Assembly: GCA_910586045.1 (NCBI GenBank)
Contig: CAJUIH010000010.1
Location: forward strand, 1 to 51,633
From: an uncultured Eubacterium sp.
GTDB taxonomy: Bacteria; Bacillota; Clostridia; Lachnospirales; Lachnospiraceae
Direction: 5' to 3'
DNA: 51,633 nt
Under the pieces are notes generated by a model. That model worked only from the letters and a program-made list of their open reading frames with translations, had not been told where the DNA came from and did no database searches. Below are positions 42,794 to 51,633 of this stretch, piece after piece (the stretch's first letter is position 1; the number at the start of each line of letters is the position of its first letter). A program made the position numbers and the translations under genes.

Positions 42794-44857
42794 CTACCAC
42801 AATACCGTAACCCCTTCTGACCATATAGAATACACCGGTTCTTTCCTTTCCCCGGTATTTTTATACGCCAGCAGATATACCCAATAAACCGTACCTTTCT
42901 TTAAATTTTTCACCGTTACCTGTTTCGAAGAAGTGCCGGAAACATGTTTTATTTTCTGTACATCACTGCCGGCCGGAATATAGCAGATTTCATATCCGTC
43001 CGCCAGCTTTTCGCTGATCGGCTTCCAGGTAATGCGGAACGCACCTTTTTTCCCCTCCGCTTTTTCGATCTTCATTTTCGGCGGGAGGATCTGATATTCA
43101 TTGGATATTTCACCTTCATACTTGCCGTTAAACTGTACCCGTACCGTATACCTGCCTGGATATTTGCTTTTTTCATTATCATAACTAACACGATAAGCGG
43201 AACGAGAGATCTTCCTGCCTTTCTGGTCAAGAATCGTTATGCTAGGTTTTTGCACTTTCTGATTGTATACAAATCGAAACGAAGATAACTTCATCGTTTC
43301 CGGTGCGTCAATCGTCTGTACGGAACCGATTTGTTTACAGTTTGTACACTGTTTCGTAATGGATCCATTTTTATGGAAAGACGCGCGCTTTATCTCCTCC
43401 ACATAATCATGCGCATCTTCGTCTATTGGCACTGTTTCTTTTGACACTGCCGTACAGCCGCTTTTTGTGCATTGATTGAAAATCGTGCCCTCTCTTATGC
43501 AGGTCGCAGGGATCTGGTCTGCCCTGGCCCATGTATGCGCGTCTTTTGCATGGGCAAGATTCAGATGCAGCGGCAGATAGGTCTGTTCCCCGTCCGGCCC
43601 CGGTTTCTTGTCCAGGACATAATACAGGTCAGAACCAATCGTTCCCAGTCCGTACAGATATCCATTGCTTGTATCCGCCCGAAATACCTGCTCCTGCTTT
43701 TGGGTGTCGAGGTCCATCCGCCAGACAGCATTTGGCGTCGTATAATAAAAGTTACTGCCCAATGCCGCCGTTTTGGCTTTACTGCTGCTATATATTTTAC
43801 GCTCATCCCAAACTTTCCACTTGTCCGCTTTTTGATTCCCGATGCTTTTCTTTTGACCAGTAACAAAATCATACGAGCAAATCTCAAACGTATCTTTATC
43901 TATATAATACCAGCGGTTTTGATAATAATGCACCGCCGCGTCTGTATGCTGCCAAAAACCGTTTTCATATGTTTGATCCGAAGCCGGGAGGCTTACTTGT
44001 CCGCCGATATCGGTAATAATAAAATCCGCCTTTTTTTCATCGTAAGACAGCATGGTCTGCGTACTGATGGCAAACCACTTGTGTCCCACACGGCCCAACT
44101 GGTCCCATACCGGATCATCCCATGTCACATCAATATGGTACCATTGCCCGTTCAGATATGCCAAGTTCCACGCATGCTCCGCCGTTTTACTGTTTACATA
44201 CAGACATCGTATGCCGCATTCCTGCATTAAATATGCATATGCCATTGCATACCCCTGGCAGACACCTTTCCCAAGGACAAGGACCCCGTATGCCGTCCCA
44301 TCATCTTCTGGAACATTTTTCAGCATCCCTTCTTCCTTTTTCAGATAATTATCATAATCATAGGCACAGCGGGATATAATAAAATCATGCAATATCAATG
44401 CTTTTTCCACATCCGTCATCTGCGGATCGATCAGCGCCAAAGCCTGCTCCTTAACCCGGTCCAGTTCCCGGTATCTGGCAAGCACCGTCTGGCGGTCCTG
44501 GGGATAGGTAAACCGGATCTCGGTCACATCATTTCCATCCAAAACACAGGACCACTTAGGGGTGCTGCACATTCCCGGAAACATCTTTACCATATAACCA
44601 TAGACACTGTTGAGATTATCCCTGTTGATCCCAAAACCTGTAACGTCCACTTTTTCCTCCACATTGCGGATCGCGTTTATGATTTCGGAATCATGGGAAT
44701 AGTCATAACCGCCCAAACTGCCGGCCGGCTCTGACAAATTCCGCACTTCCAACGTTTGAGCAGCCGCAGATACCGGCGGCGAAAAAATCGGATATGCCAT
44801 TACATGCATACAGATCATTGTCATCACGAGGTAAAACATTCTTTTCATCTTCTTCAT
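42794..44857 (-). CDS. secreted transglutaminase-like protein with C-terminal Ig/Fn3-type domains
   Basis: This 687-residue protein has a signal peptide (MKKMKRMF, hydrophobic core, PVSAAAQ). A transglutaminase/protease-like domain (about 130-260) has all three catalytic-type residues: Cys200 in GKGVCQGYAMAYAYL, His228 in AEHAWNLAYL and Asp243 in WYHIDVTWDD. A region of beta-strand repeats (about 300-460) precedes a Cys-rich stretch with ATCIREG, QCTKSGCTAV and QCTNCKQIG. A cadherin/Ig-like segment and a fibronectin type III domain close the protein (FRITWKPISEKLADGYEI, GTVYWVYLLAYKNTGE). No wall anchor is evident. ATG 44857 follows GGAGGGA. It is divergent from the NlpC gene. Confidence 0.85.
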   Translation of the reverse strand: MKKMKRMFYLVMTMICMHVMAYPIFSPPVSAAAQTLEVRNLSEPAGSLGGYDYSHDSEIINAIRNVEEKVDVTGFGINRDNLNSVYGYMVKMFPGMCSTPKWSCVLDGNDVTEIRFTYPQDRQTVLARYRELDRVKEQALALIDPQMTDVEKALILHDFIISRCAYDYDNYLKKEEGMLKNVPEDDGTAYGVLVLGKGVCQGYAMAYAYLMQECGIRCLYVNSKTAEHAWNLAYLNGQWYHIDVTWDDPVWDQLGRVGHKWFAISTQTMLSYDEKKADFIITDIGGQVSLPASDQTYENGFWQHTDAAVHYYQNRWYYIDKDTFEICSYDFVTGQKKSIGNQKADKWKVWDERKIYSSSKAKTAALGSNFYYTTPNAVWRMDLDTQKQEQVFRADTSNGYLYGLGTIGSDLYYVLDKKPGPDGEQTYLPLHLNLAHAKDAHTWARADQIPATCIREGTIFNQCTKSGCTAVSKETVPIDEDAHDYVEEIKRASFHKNGSITKQCTNCKQIGSVQTIDAPETMKLSSFRFVYNQKVQKPSITILDQKGRKISRSAYRVSYDNEKSKYPGRYTVRVQFNGKYEGEISNEYQILPPKMKIEKAEGKKGAFRITWKPISEKLADGYEICYIPAGSDVQKIKHVSGTSSKQVTVKNLKKGTVYWVYLLAYKNTGERKEPVYSIWSEGVTVLW

Positions 44858-45096
44858 CTTTTTCCCTCCATCTCCACTCAGGCTTCCATGCATGTTTACA
44901 GTTCCTTAGATCGGATCCGCACAACACAGATCTGTTTTACCGTACGATCCATTCTCTTTTCCTATGGTAAAACTACATTTATGTTAAATTATATTGATCG
45001 ATCTGTCAAGAAGCACCGCTGTCAAAATCTGTAAAATACCTATCATTTTTTGAGAAACTATGCGATAATAATGCAAAACGAAAATGGAGGAGAAAC

Positions 45097-46470
45097 ATGA
45101 AACGTAAAAAAACACCGTTCAAACAATTTTTAGCTTCCATGCTGTATCTTGGCATCCTGTGTTTTGGTGCCGTGATGTTTGCGCAAGTGGAAGCAAACGC
45201 TGCGGAACAGACTGTTTCTGTGGATAACGGCGACAGTCAGACCGTTACGGTTCATCCGGGAGATACCGGTACGATTGTTCCGAATTACGCACCGGATCCG
45301 GAAACCGGCAGTGAAGCACAGCTCGTTTATGAGTATTCTAAAGGATGGTTCTTTGATTCGGAATGTATCGCCGTCGATGCATACGGCAATTTTGAAGCGC
45401 GTGCCCTTGGCCGGGAACGAATAGAGATAACCGGCTGGGACAGCGAGGGTACGGAGGTTTTTTCCGCAGTCGTTTTTTTTGAAAACCAGGTGGATATGGA
45501 ACCGGTAAAACTGCAGAAAACAACATTAAGCGGATATTTGTTTCCGACTTATATTTATGGGGACCATATTTCCTATGACCAAACAGAATTTGACATCAAA
45601 GTAAACAGCCCCACCGTATTAAGCGAAGATCTGCCGGGCATAGACCTAAGCTGTAAGACTGCCGCGAAAGACGTGTGGGCATACGCCTCTCTTTCGGACA
45701 ATCTGCTGCATTTAACGATTTATGCACAGAAAAAATGCACGGCAAAACTGACCGTAACGATTGCAGAAAAAAAATTCGAATTAACCATTACCCTAAAACC
45801 GGTAAAAATTTCTGCCAGTTCGGTATTGATGGAAAGGGGAAAAACGAAACAATTAAGACTGGTTGGCTATTCCGGCGCCGTCACATGGAGTTCTTCCGAT
45901 CCGGCAGCCGCCCAGGTATCAAAAAGCGGCGTTGTAAAAGGCAAAAAGATCGGAAACGCGGTCATAACGGCAACCGCAGGCGGCCATAAAATTGGGTGCG
46001 CGGTATCCGTCACATCTGCCAAATTAAAAAAAGTATGCCAAAGGGCAGCCTATATCGGCACCAACTGGAAATATGACCAAAATAAACGAACGCTGTCCGG
46101 TTATTATGACTGCAGTTCCCTCGTTTGGAAAGCTTACAAAGAATATGCCGGGATCAATTTCGGCAGCTCCTCCTATCCGGGAACCACAGTCACGGAATCT
46201 GCCTGGTGCAGAGACCATAAATGCCTGATCAAAGGGGGTTATACCCAAAAGAGGGTGGATAAAATGCTGTTACAGCCAGGTGATCTTGTTTTTAAATCCC
46301 AAGATGACACAAAGCCTTTCGAAACAACGTATCATGTAGAAATGTTTACCGGATATACATGCATCGGATATGACAACAAAGGAAAGCCTACGGTCATACC
46401 GCTTTGGGCCGCGAGAGATGCCGGTTATGGGGCTATGGACGGGTCGCTTCTAGCCAGGCCAATCCGATAA
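45097..46470 (+). CDS. secreted NlpC/P60-like protein with bacterial Ig-like (BIG_2) domain
   Basis: This 457-residue protein has a signal peptide (MKRKKTPFKQF, hydrophobic core, ANAAE). The N-terminal half is beta-rich and unrecognised. A BIG_2 domain spans about 235-308 (GKTKQLRLVGYSGAVTWSSS, KSGVVKGKKIGNAVITATAG). The C-terminal NlpC/P60-type peptidase has Cys339 in GYYDCSSLVWKAYKEY and His413 in TYHVEMFTGY. It probably hydrolyses a peptidoglycan peptide bond. GGAGGA precedes ATG 45097. The next gene, on the opposite strand, ends five bases beyond its stop. Confidence 0.85.
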   Translation: MKRKKTPFKQFLASMLYLGILCFGAVMFAQVEANAAEQTVSVDNGDSQTVTVHPGDTGTIVPNYAPDPETGSEAQLVYEYSKGWFFDSECIAVDAYGNFEARALGRERIEITGWDSEGTEVFSAVVFFENQVDMEPVKLQKTTLSGYLFPTYIYGDHISYDQTEFDIKVNSPTVLSEDLPGIDLSCKTAAKDVWAYASLSDNLLHLTIYAQKKCTAKLTVTIAEKKFELTITLKPVKISASSVLMERGKTKQLRLVGYSGAVTWSSSDPAAAQVSKSGVVKGKKIGNAVITATAGGHKIGCAVSVTSAKLKKVCQRAAYIGTNWKYDQNKRTLSGYYDCSSLVWKAYKEYAGINFGSSSYPGTTVTESAWCRDHKCLIKGGYTQKRVDKMLLQPGDLVFKSQDDTKPFETTYHVEMFTGYTCIGYDNKGKPTVIPLWAARDAGYGAMDGSLLARPIR

Positions 46471-46475
46471 AAGAC

Positions 46476-47732
46476 TCAAATCCGCCTGCGGAAAATTACA
46501 CACACCGCAAACGCCGCTGCCGTAAACACAAACCAGCTCCCAATCGTCACATTCCACCCCAGAGCTTCTACCATAATTCCGATGGTAAACGTCGATACTG
46601 CCGTGCCCAGATAAGCTGCCGCGTTTAAAAACCCCGATACCGTAGATACTTTCCCCATGGTTTCAAAACGAAGCGGCAGCAGGTTGATAAACAAGGTGTT
46701 GACAGCCATCATCGACGCGGTAATCACCGCAAACAGCAGCACGGTCAGCACGATCGACACCCCTTTTACGGTCCACAGGCCGAGCAGTGCCGCCGTAGCC
46801 GCCGCAAAAAAGACGGCGGCCGCCTGCACTTCATGTTCCCTGCATTTGCGGTATACAGCCCGGGCAAGGTAAGCGCCTGTCAGATTCAGGAGCGGGAGCA
46901 CGGTCGTTACCAGGATCGAAAAGGCGGGCGCTGTAGCAAATGTCTCCGTAATATAAGTAGGCACCCAGGTCGTTACGCCGTCTTTGAGCATGCCGTGTAT
47001 AATCACCGGAAACAGTACCGCAGCCAGTCCATAGTTCCAAAACAGCGTAAAAAAATGATCCCCGCTCTCTTTCGAGCCGTTTTCTTTCGTGTCGCTGTCT
47101 TTTTCCAGCCTTTCCGCCGCGTTTTCTTCCGGCGCGCGGCCTTGTACCGCACGCTCTATTTTCCCAAACCCAATCCGCCAAACAATCGACATCAGGGCCA
47201 GGCATGCCGCCGCTGCCGCAAACACCGCTTTCCACCCGGAAAGCCACATAACGCCCGCCGCGATTAAATATGCCGCAAATGTGCCGGCGACCTGGGAGGA
47301 TACAATGTCGATACAGTATTTCATTTTCCGTTCCTTTTCCAGCATTTCCGCAAAAATACGGATAATCGGCGGCCAGATCATCGCCTGTGCATAACCGTTG
47401 ATCCCCCATACCACAGCCATCAGCAGAAACGTCTCGAAAAACCCCATCAAAAGATTCATTACCGCCGCTGCGGACAACCCGGTAAAAATCATTTTCCCCG
47501 GATGGACACGGTCGCCAAGCACCCCATTGCACATCTATCCAATCCCATATGCGAAAAAATATACCATACTGATAAAGCCTGCCTGGCTTTTCGTGAAAAC
47601 CGCATCCTGGATCATCTCTGTCATAGCCGAGGAATAATTTAACCTTCCAATATAGGAGGTAAAATACGCTGCCCAGCATAACAGAAACAGCGCCAGGGAC
47701 ATCTTTTGCCCGTTGATTTTTCCTAGTTTCAT
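46476..47732 (-). pseudogene. OPA-type MFS transporter gene split by an amber codon (TAG directly followed by ATG)
   Basis: Two consecutive open frames in the same phase join to one 12-span MFS protein of about 418 residues. The first is 65 codons (MKLGKINGQKMSLALF to YFFAYGIG). After TAG at 47537-47535 the frame resumes at once with ATG (MCNGVLGDRVHPGKM). MFS members of the organophosphate:phosphate antiporter group read AYGIGQ-x-x-N-G-x-L-G-D here, so TAG replaces a CAG codon for Gln. This is a simple C-to-T nonsense change, or a sequencing error. Because TAG is followed by ATG, translation could restart and yield a protein lacking the first spans. GGAGGA precedes ATG 47732. Confidence 0.75.
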
Positions 47733-47795
47733 ATAAATCCTCCATACCGTTCTAGACGTACTGCCAATATCCAGGGGAATCTTACGCCCGAAACC

Positions 47796-48191
47796 TTACT
47801 GCAAATCCAGGATATCTTTTTTCGAAACCGATAAGTACACGACATCCCCCGGCTGCATATTTCTCTGCGGCTGGAACAAAACGTCCGCATTGATTTCCAG
47901 CCCGCTGCAGTCTACGGTATACACAACGGTTGTGCCGCGTGACATTGCCCCTGTAATTTTTCCTTTCATCTGTACTTCCCGGCCGCCGTCTTGGATATCC
48001 GGCGAGATATGGATGGCTTCCGGCCGCACCGCGACAAATTCGCTCGCGGACTGTACGCCAGACGCCTGATGCATCTCATTGGCCCGCAGGATATTGTAAT
48101 GCCCGATAAAGTTCGCGGCAAAATATCCCAAGTTTTTTGTACCTGCTTCATACTGGCATGCATCCAGCAGCACAAATATTGTTTTGTTCAT
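47796..48191 (-). pseudogene. chimera: N terminus of an alkaline phosphatase-type hydrolase fused in frame to an ABC-ATPase TOBE domain
   Basis: The frame is open for 131 codons with AAAGGAAAA before ATG 48191. Residues 1-22 (MNKTIFVLLDACQYEAG, then TKNLGY) look like the start of a nucleotide pyrophosphatase/phosphonoacetate-hydrolase type protein. From about residue 24 the sequence is the end of an ABC transporter ATPase (FAANFIGHYNIL, then a TOBE domain with FVAVRPEAIHISPD and GDVVYLSVSKKDILDL). A deletion of several kilobases would join the two. With the broken MFS gene next to it, this indicates a decayed organophosphate or phosphonate uptake operon. A short product may still be made. Confidence 0.65.
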
Positions 48192-48233
48192 GTGTTTTCC
48201 TTTCCGAACGCCCGGCCCTGCCCGTACCGTCTG

Positions 48234-50015
48234 TTATACGGTAGAAAAAGCATTGGTGTCTGCCCGGCGGTCGTTGATCTCTTTTAGCTTTGCGGCATCT
48301 ACTTTATACTGATGGCATGCATCCAGCAGGCCGTTTTGCTCCTGTTCGATATCCGCCAACTGCGTATAGCAAAAGCCGCAGATCCATTCCGCGTCGTAAA
48401 TACTGTTGATCAACCGTGCATACGCATGCAGAAACGCCGCTTCATCCCGTGCCCCGGTATAGCCCCAGCTTTCCTCCTGTGCGCCTTCTCCTACGCACGC
48501 TGATTCACCGAGCGCAATTCCCCCTATTTCCGTCAGCATAACGGGCTGTCCCTGATAAGAAAACCCTTTTGCAAACAGCGGCTTTTCTACAAGCCCAGAC
48601 AGCCCTTCCAGACTCTTTATTCCCGCATGAAACTTCTCCTGCTGCTCACTGTCCCCTTCCGCGCCATGCTTATAGGTATGAAACGCGCAGATGTCGTTTT
48701 CCGTCATTTCCCAGCCGTCATTTGCAATCACCAGACGCGACCCGTCCAGGCCATGCGCCATATGATACAGCGCGCGGGCAAAATGCTGCTGCCTGTGATT
48801 CTCATAAATACGCGGAACCCCCCAGCTTTCATTCAGCATATTCCATACGACGATACACGGATGGTTAAAATCCCTTTGTATTACCTGCTCCCACTCCTGC
48901 GCAAAAGCGGCCCCGCTTTGCGGCGTATAACTCCAAAAACTGGCCATGCTCTCCCATACAAGAAAGCCGATCCGGTCCGCCCAGTATAAAAATACGGGAT
49001 CTTCTACTTTTTCATGTTTTCTGCATCCGTTAAATCCCATCTTTTTGGCCTTTCGGATATCCTGTATATAATCTTCCTGAGACGGTGCGGTCAGCAGCCC
49101 GTCTTTCCAATAGCCCTGGTCTAGCAGCAATTTCTGGTAATAAGGCTGGTTATTCAAATATACTTTTCCGTCCTGCACATGCACTTTACGCATGCCAAAG
49201 TACGACTGGATCCGGTCGAGACAGCGTCCGCCGCCGTCTATAAGCTCCGCCGTTACATCAAATAAATACGGATGCTCCGGCGACCAGTACCATCCGGTAA
49301 AATGAAACGCGCCGCGCAGCGCCCTGTTTTGAAAGACATCCACAATGATCTTTCCGCGCCTGCCGCTTCCCGACGACACCCCCGTATAAACCGCTTCCGC
49401 GCTAAACCGGATATCCAGGCTGATCTGGTAATGGTCCGGCGTGCCGTCCGATACCTGATAGGTAACCTCTACGGTACCGCTGTCAATATCCGGCTGAAAA
49501 TGCATCCATAGGATATGCGCCGGACAAACCGGTTCAAGCCAAACAGACTGCCAGATCCCGCTGGACTGCGTATACCAGATAAACTGCCCCTGCTCCTGCC
49601 AAAACTGCTTCCCCCTTGGAACACACTCATCACTTAGATAATCTACCACACAAACCCTGAGTCTTTCTTCTTGGCCGCTCAAATAATCCGTAATGTCAAA
49701 CACAAACGGCGTCTGCCCTCCCTGATGGCTGCCGGCACAATGTCCGTTGATCCATACGCTGCACTTATAATCTACCGCCCCAAAATGCAGCAGGATCCGT
49801 TTGCCCTCCCATTCTTTGGGCACCTGAAATGTCCGTTCATACACCAGCCTGTCGGACGTCAGATTCTTCTCAAGCCCGCTTTGCCTGCTCTGCGGCGGGA
49901 ACGGCACCTCAATACGAAGCGGCCATCCCGCGTCCCCTTCAAAAAACCGCCACTGTCCGTTCATGGACAGCCATTGCTCCCTCACAAAATCCGGTCGCGG
50001 ATATTCATCTCTCAT
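48234..50015 (-). CDS. glycoside hydrolase family 2 enzyme (beta-galactosidase/glucuronidase-like)
   Basis: This 593-residue protein has the GH2 sugar-binding jelly roll (about 1-180; YPRPDFVREQWLSMNGQWRF, WINGHCAGSHQGGQTPFVFD), an Ig-like sandwich, then the TIM barrel. The acid/base is Glu396 in VVWNMLNESWG and the nucleophile is Glu496 in PVMLTEIGGIA. It ends soon after the barrel, so it is a short GH2. No signal peptide, so it is cytoplasmic. The exact sugar is not readable. It is divergent from a regulator gene across 441 bases. The promoter is at 50233-50261. Confidence 0.9.
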   Translation of the reverse strand: MRDEYPRPDFVREQWLSMNGQWRFFEGDAGWPLRIEVPFPPQSRQSGLEKNLTSDRLVYERTFQVPKEWEGKRILLHFGAVDYKCSVWINGHCAGSHQGGQTPFVFDITDYLSGQEERLRVCVVDYLSDECVPRGKQFWQEQGQFIWYTQSSGIWQSVWLEPVCPAHILWMHFQPDIDSGTVEVTYQVSDGTPDHYQISLDIRFSAEAVYTGVSSGSGRRGKIIVDVFQNRALRGAFHFTGWYWSPEHPYLFDVTAELIDGGGRCLDRIQSYFGMRKVHVQDGKVYLNNQPYYQKLLLDQGYWKDGLLTAPSQEDYIQDIRKAKKMGFNGCRKHEKVEDPVFLYWADRIGFLVWESMASFWSYTPQSGAAFAQEWEQVIQRDFNHPCIVVWNMLNESWGVPRIYENHRQQHFARALYHMAHGLDGSRLVIANDGWEMTENDICAFHTYKHGAEGDSEQQEKFHAGIKSLEGLSGLVEKPLFAKGFSYQGQPVMLTEIGGIALGESACVGEGAQEESWGYTGARDEAAFLHAYARLINSIYDAEWICGFCYTQLADIEQEQNGLLDACHQYKVDAAKLKEINDRRADTNAFSTV

Positions 50016-50232
50016 TTTGGTCCACCTGTTCCCTTTTCATTTTTTCAATTTTACTGTAATTTTCATTTTAATACAGGCTCTATAAGCTACATTTTTACCG
50101 AAATAAATATCGCAATATCTTGTTCTTTTACTTCAATTTTCATGAAATTTATATCTATTCCTGTACTAATCTCTATCATCCCCATTCTTTTTTCGGTTCA
50201 GAATTTGTTTTCTTCTTCCTTTTTATGGTTTC

Positions 50233-50261
50233 ACTATACGCCCTTATTCTAACAATTGCAA
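50233..50261 (-). promoter_or_regulatory. candidate promoter of the GH2 gene
   Basis: On the minus strand TTGCAA and TATAGT are 17 bases apart. Confidence 0.5.
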
Positions 50262-50280
50262 TCTTTTTTTGTATAAAATA

Positions 50281-50311
50281 GCAATTTTATTGCATTTACA
50301 CAATTTATTGT
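50281..50311. promoter_or_regulatory. paired palindromes, possible operators of the divergent regulator
   Basis: GCAAT-TTT-ATTGC (50281-50293) and ACAAT-TT-ATTGT (50300-50311) share the half-site RCAAT/ATTGY and lie about 19 bases apart centre to centre, between the two divergent promoters. Placement suits a dimeric winged-helix regulator. Confidence 0.4.
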
Positions 50312-50333
50312 CTGCCAATTTGTGCATAATTCC

Positions 50334-50362
50334 TTGACATCCCCATTTATTTCATTTATAAT
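50334..50362 (+). promoter_or_regulatory. consensus promoter of the regulator gene
   Basis: TTGACA, 17 bases and TATAAT, both perfect, about 95 bases before ATG 50457. Confidence 0.7.
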
Positions 50363-50456
50363 GTAGTTAATAAATGATATTCGATACATTTCAAACATTT
50401 TTTATGAAATACTAAGTAATTTTTAACTTCAAATTTATCGAAAGGAAAACAGACCT

Positions 50457-51461
50457 ATGAAAAAAAAGCAAACTACGCCAAGCGCAGAGACAAGTAAAAT
50501 CCCAGAACGGAACCTGGAAAAAGAATTGGAAAAAAACATAGAACTAAATCTATCGGTTGCCGGCCACAAAGAATTGATTGCCGCGGCGGGCAAAGCCCTG
50601 TCTAACACCGTCCGCATTGATATTTTAAACCTGATCAAAACAAAACCGCTGTCTTTGCAGGAAATATCACGGATTCTGCAGATCCCGTTATCCTCCACCG
50701 CCATGCATATACGCTGCCTGGAAGACGCCCGTCTGATTATTACCAAAAACCAGCCCGGCATCCGCGGATCCATGCGCGTGTGTACCTGCGGCTTCCTCTC
50801 CCTCCATCTGGAAGCCTACGACAAAGAAATCGATAATAACGACCATTCGTTTGTGTATGAAATGCCGATCGGAAACTATTACCGTTTCGATATATCGCCC
50901 ACCTGCGGGCTGGCGGGCACGGACGGCATTATCGACAGTTTTGACAACCCGATTTCCTTTTACTCGGCCGAACGCATGCACGCGCAGCTTTTATGGTTTA
51001 ACCGCGGTTTTTTAGAATACCGTTATCCAAACAAAATCAATAAGCTGCTGACGCTGTACGAACTTTCCTTTACCCTGGAGATCGGTTCCGAAGCGCCCGG
51101 ATACCGGGAAAACTGGCCTTCGGACATTACGTTTTCGATTAACGGGCATGAAATCGGCGTATACACATCCCCCGGCGACTTCGGAATGCGGCGGGGCCGG
51201 CTCACACCGGATATCTGGCCGATGGGACGCTCCCAGTACGGGCTGATGACTACGGTATCCCTGCGCCAGGACGGCGGATATATCAATGGGGCGCTTGTAA
51301 ATCCCGCCATTACGCCGGAAACGGCAGAACTTGACGCCCACCCTTATATTTCATTTGAAATACGCGCAAAACCGGATGCGGTAAATGCAGGCGGGGTAAA
51401 TATTTTTGGGGAAAAATACGGGGATTACCCGCAGGGGATTTGCATGCGGATTGTCTATTGA
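50457..51461 (+). CDS. winged-helix (ArsR-like) transcriptional regulator with a large C-terminal domain
   Basis: This 334-residue protein has a charged N-terminal segment and a winged-helix HTH at about 38-105 (GKALSNTVRIDILNLIKTKP, SLQEISRILQIPLSSTAMHI). About 220 residues follow that I do not recognise as a named domain (SISFYSAERMHAQLLW-like strand region near YSAERMHAQLLWFNRG, ITFSINGHEIGVYTSPGDFG, YISFEIRAKPDAVNAGGVNI). The beta-rich look suggests a ligand-binding sandwich. Such proteins occur next to glycosidase genes in Lachnospiraceae, and here it is divergent from GH2, so sugar-responsive control of GH2 is likely but inferred. AAAGGAAAAC precedes ATG 50457. Confidence 0.8.
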   Translation: MKKKQTTPSAETSKIPERNLEKELEKNIELNLSVAGHKELIAAAGKALSNTVRIDILNLIKTKPLSLQEISRILQIPLSSTAMHIRCLEDARLIITKNQPGIRGSMRVCTCGFLSLHLEAYDKEIDNNDHSFVYEMPIGNYYRFDISPTCGLAGTDGIIDSFDNPISFYSAERMHAQLLWFNRGFLEYRYPNKINKLLTLYELSFTLEIGSEAPGYRENWPSDITFSINGHEIGVYTSPGDFGMRRGRLTPDIWPMGRSQYGLMTTVSLRQDGGYINGALVNPAITPETAELDAHPYISFEIRAKPDAVNAGGVNIFGEKYGDYPQGICMRIVY

Positions 51462-51633
51462 ATTATGACAGTAAACCGCAGGGGATATTGGGCTGATAGT
51501 AACAGTTCAGATAGGGCGTTACTTTTTGGCTGCGGGGACGCCGGATAAGGGACGCAGGCCTGGCTTGCGGCTCCGGCGCCAGAATGGTAAGAATCCCTAA
51601 GTATTCTGCATTTACGGATCGGCCTGCCCCGGT
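51462..51633. other. unassigned end of window
   Basis: There are 172 bases after the regulator stop with no supported gene, no clear terminator and no promoter. The region is GC-richer than the preceding control region (GGCTGCGGGGACGCCGG) and is cut by the window edge. Confidence 0.4.

Larger units (their letters stand above)
50016..50456. other. AT-rich divergent control region between the GH2 and regulator genes
   Basis: There is no gene in 441 bases. It carries a promoter for each flanking gene and, between them, two similar palindromes (listed separately). The GH2 leader would be about 215 nt long, with T-rich runs and no obvious riboswitch. Confidence 0.6.

Noticed and set aside
47535..47537. 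TAG read as pyrrolysine or another recoded amino acid
   Set aside because: The family has an ordinary Gln at this place and no pyl genes or recoding signal are visible. A CAG-to-TAG change is simpler.
1..51633. CRISPR arrays, rRNA genes, prophage modules or replication origins
   Set aside because: No regularly spaced repeats, no rRNA sequence, no phage structural genes and no DnaA-box clusters were recognised on reading the window.

Overview
The window looks like chromosomal DNA of an anaerobic gut or anaerobe-type Firmicute, most likely a Lachnospiraceae/Clostridia member. The reasons are strong AGGAGG ribosome-binding sites, consensus TTGACA-N17-TATAAT promoters, an AgrC/AgrA-type two-component pair, a class B sortase, a CD1871A-family CxxC mini-protein, BspA-like leucine-rich repeat proteins and several chemoreceptors. 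The assignment rests on protein families only and no species is claimed.

Layout. (1) 1-9.7 kb is an accessory region: a tRNA-Gln(CTG), two tandem paralogous secreted LRR proteins, a secreted subtilase with an extra C-terminal domain, and a decayed patch at 5.0-6.6 kb. That patch holds gutted remains of a second subtilase, a frameshifted IS630-type transposase remnant, a 94-bp MITE-like repeat and two small hydrophobic peptide genes, each facing a convergent small-RNA promoter (type I toxin-antitoxin architecture). After it come an orphan agr-type sensor/regulator pair, a broken C39/papain-like remnant and a small secreted protein. (2) 9.7-25.3 kb is mostly housekeeping: an XRE membrane regulator, YigZ, a bifunctional class A PBP, a GNAT, a class B sortase, an AIM24-like protein, an aminotransferase, RarA, a TlpA-like lipoprotein/CD1871A/polyferredoxin redox operon, a chemoreceptor and a family-4 uracil-DNA glycosylase. 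(3) 25.3-41.3 kb is sensory and glycan-related: three more chemoreceptors (one soluble with a zinc-binding CZB domain), DUF1349 and DUF4091 proteins, an AAA-ATPase/PD-(D/E)XK protein, a large hybrid histidine kinase and a GH3 enzyme. (4) 41.3-51.6 kb has a MarR/flavodoxin operon, a recombinase scrap, secreted transglutaminase-like and NlpC/P60-like proteins, a decaying organophosphate/phosphonate-type uptake locus (a MFS gene with an amber stop and a deletion-fused chimera), and a GH2 glycosidase divergent from its probable regulator.

How it works together. The glycosidases GH2, GH3 and DUF4091, with four chemoreceptors and no che genes in the window, suggest a motile, glycan-foraging cell whose receptors feed a chemotaxis core encoded elsewhere. 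Secreted protease, LRR, sortase, transglutaminase and NlpC proteins indicate active surface remodelling. The most novel-looking piece is at 5.0-6.4 kb: two type I toxin-antitoxin-like modules side by side. One is enclosed by a perfect 19-bp inverted repeat that spans exactly its two promoters and both transcripts. The other is abutted by a MITE whose identical second copy lies about 9.8 kb away.
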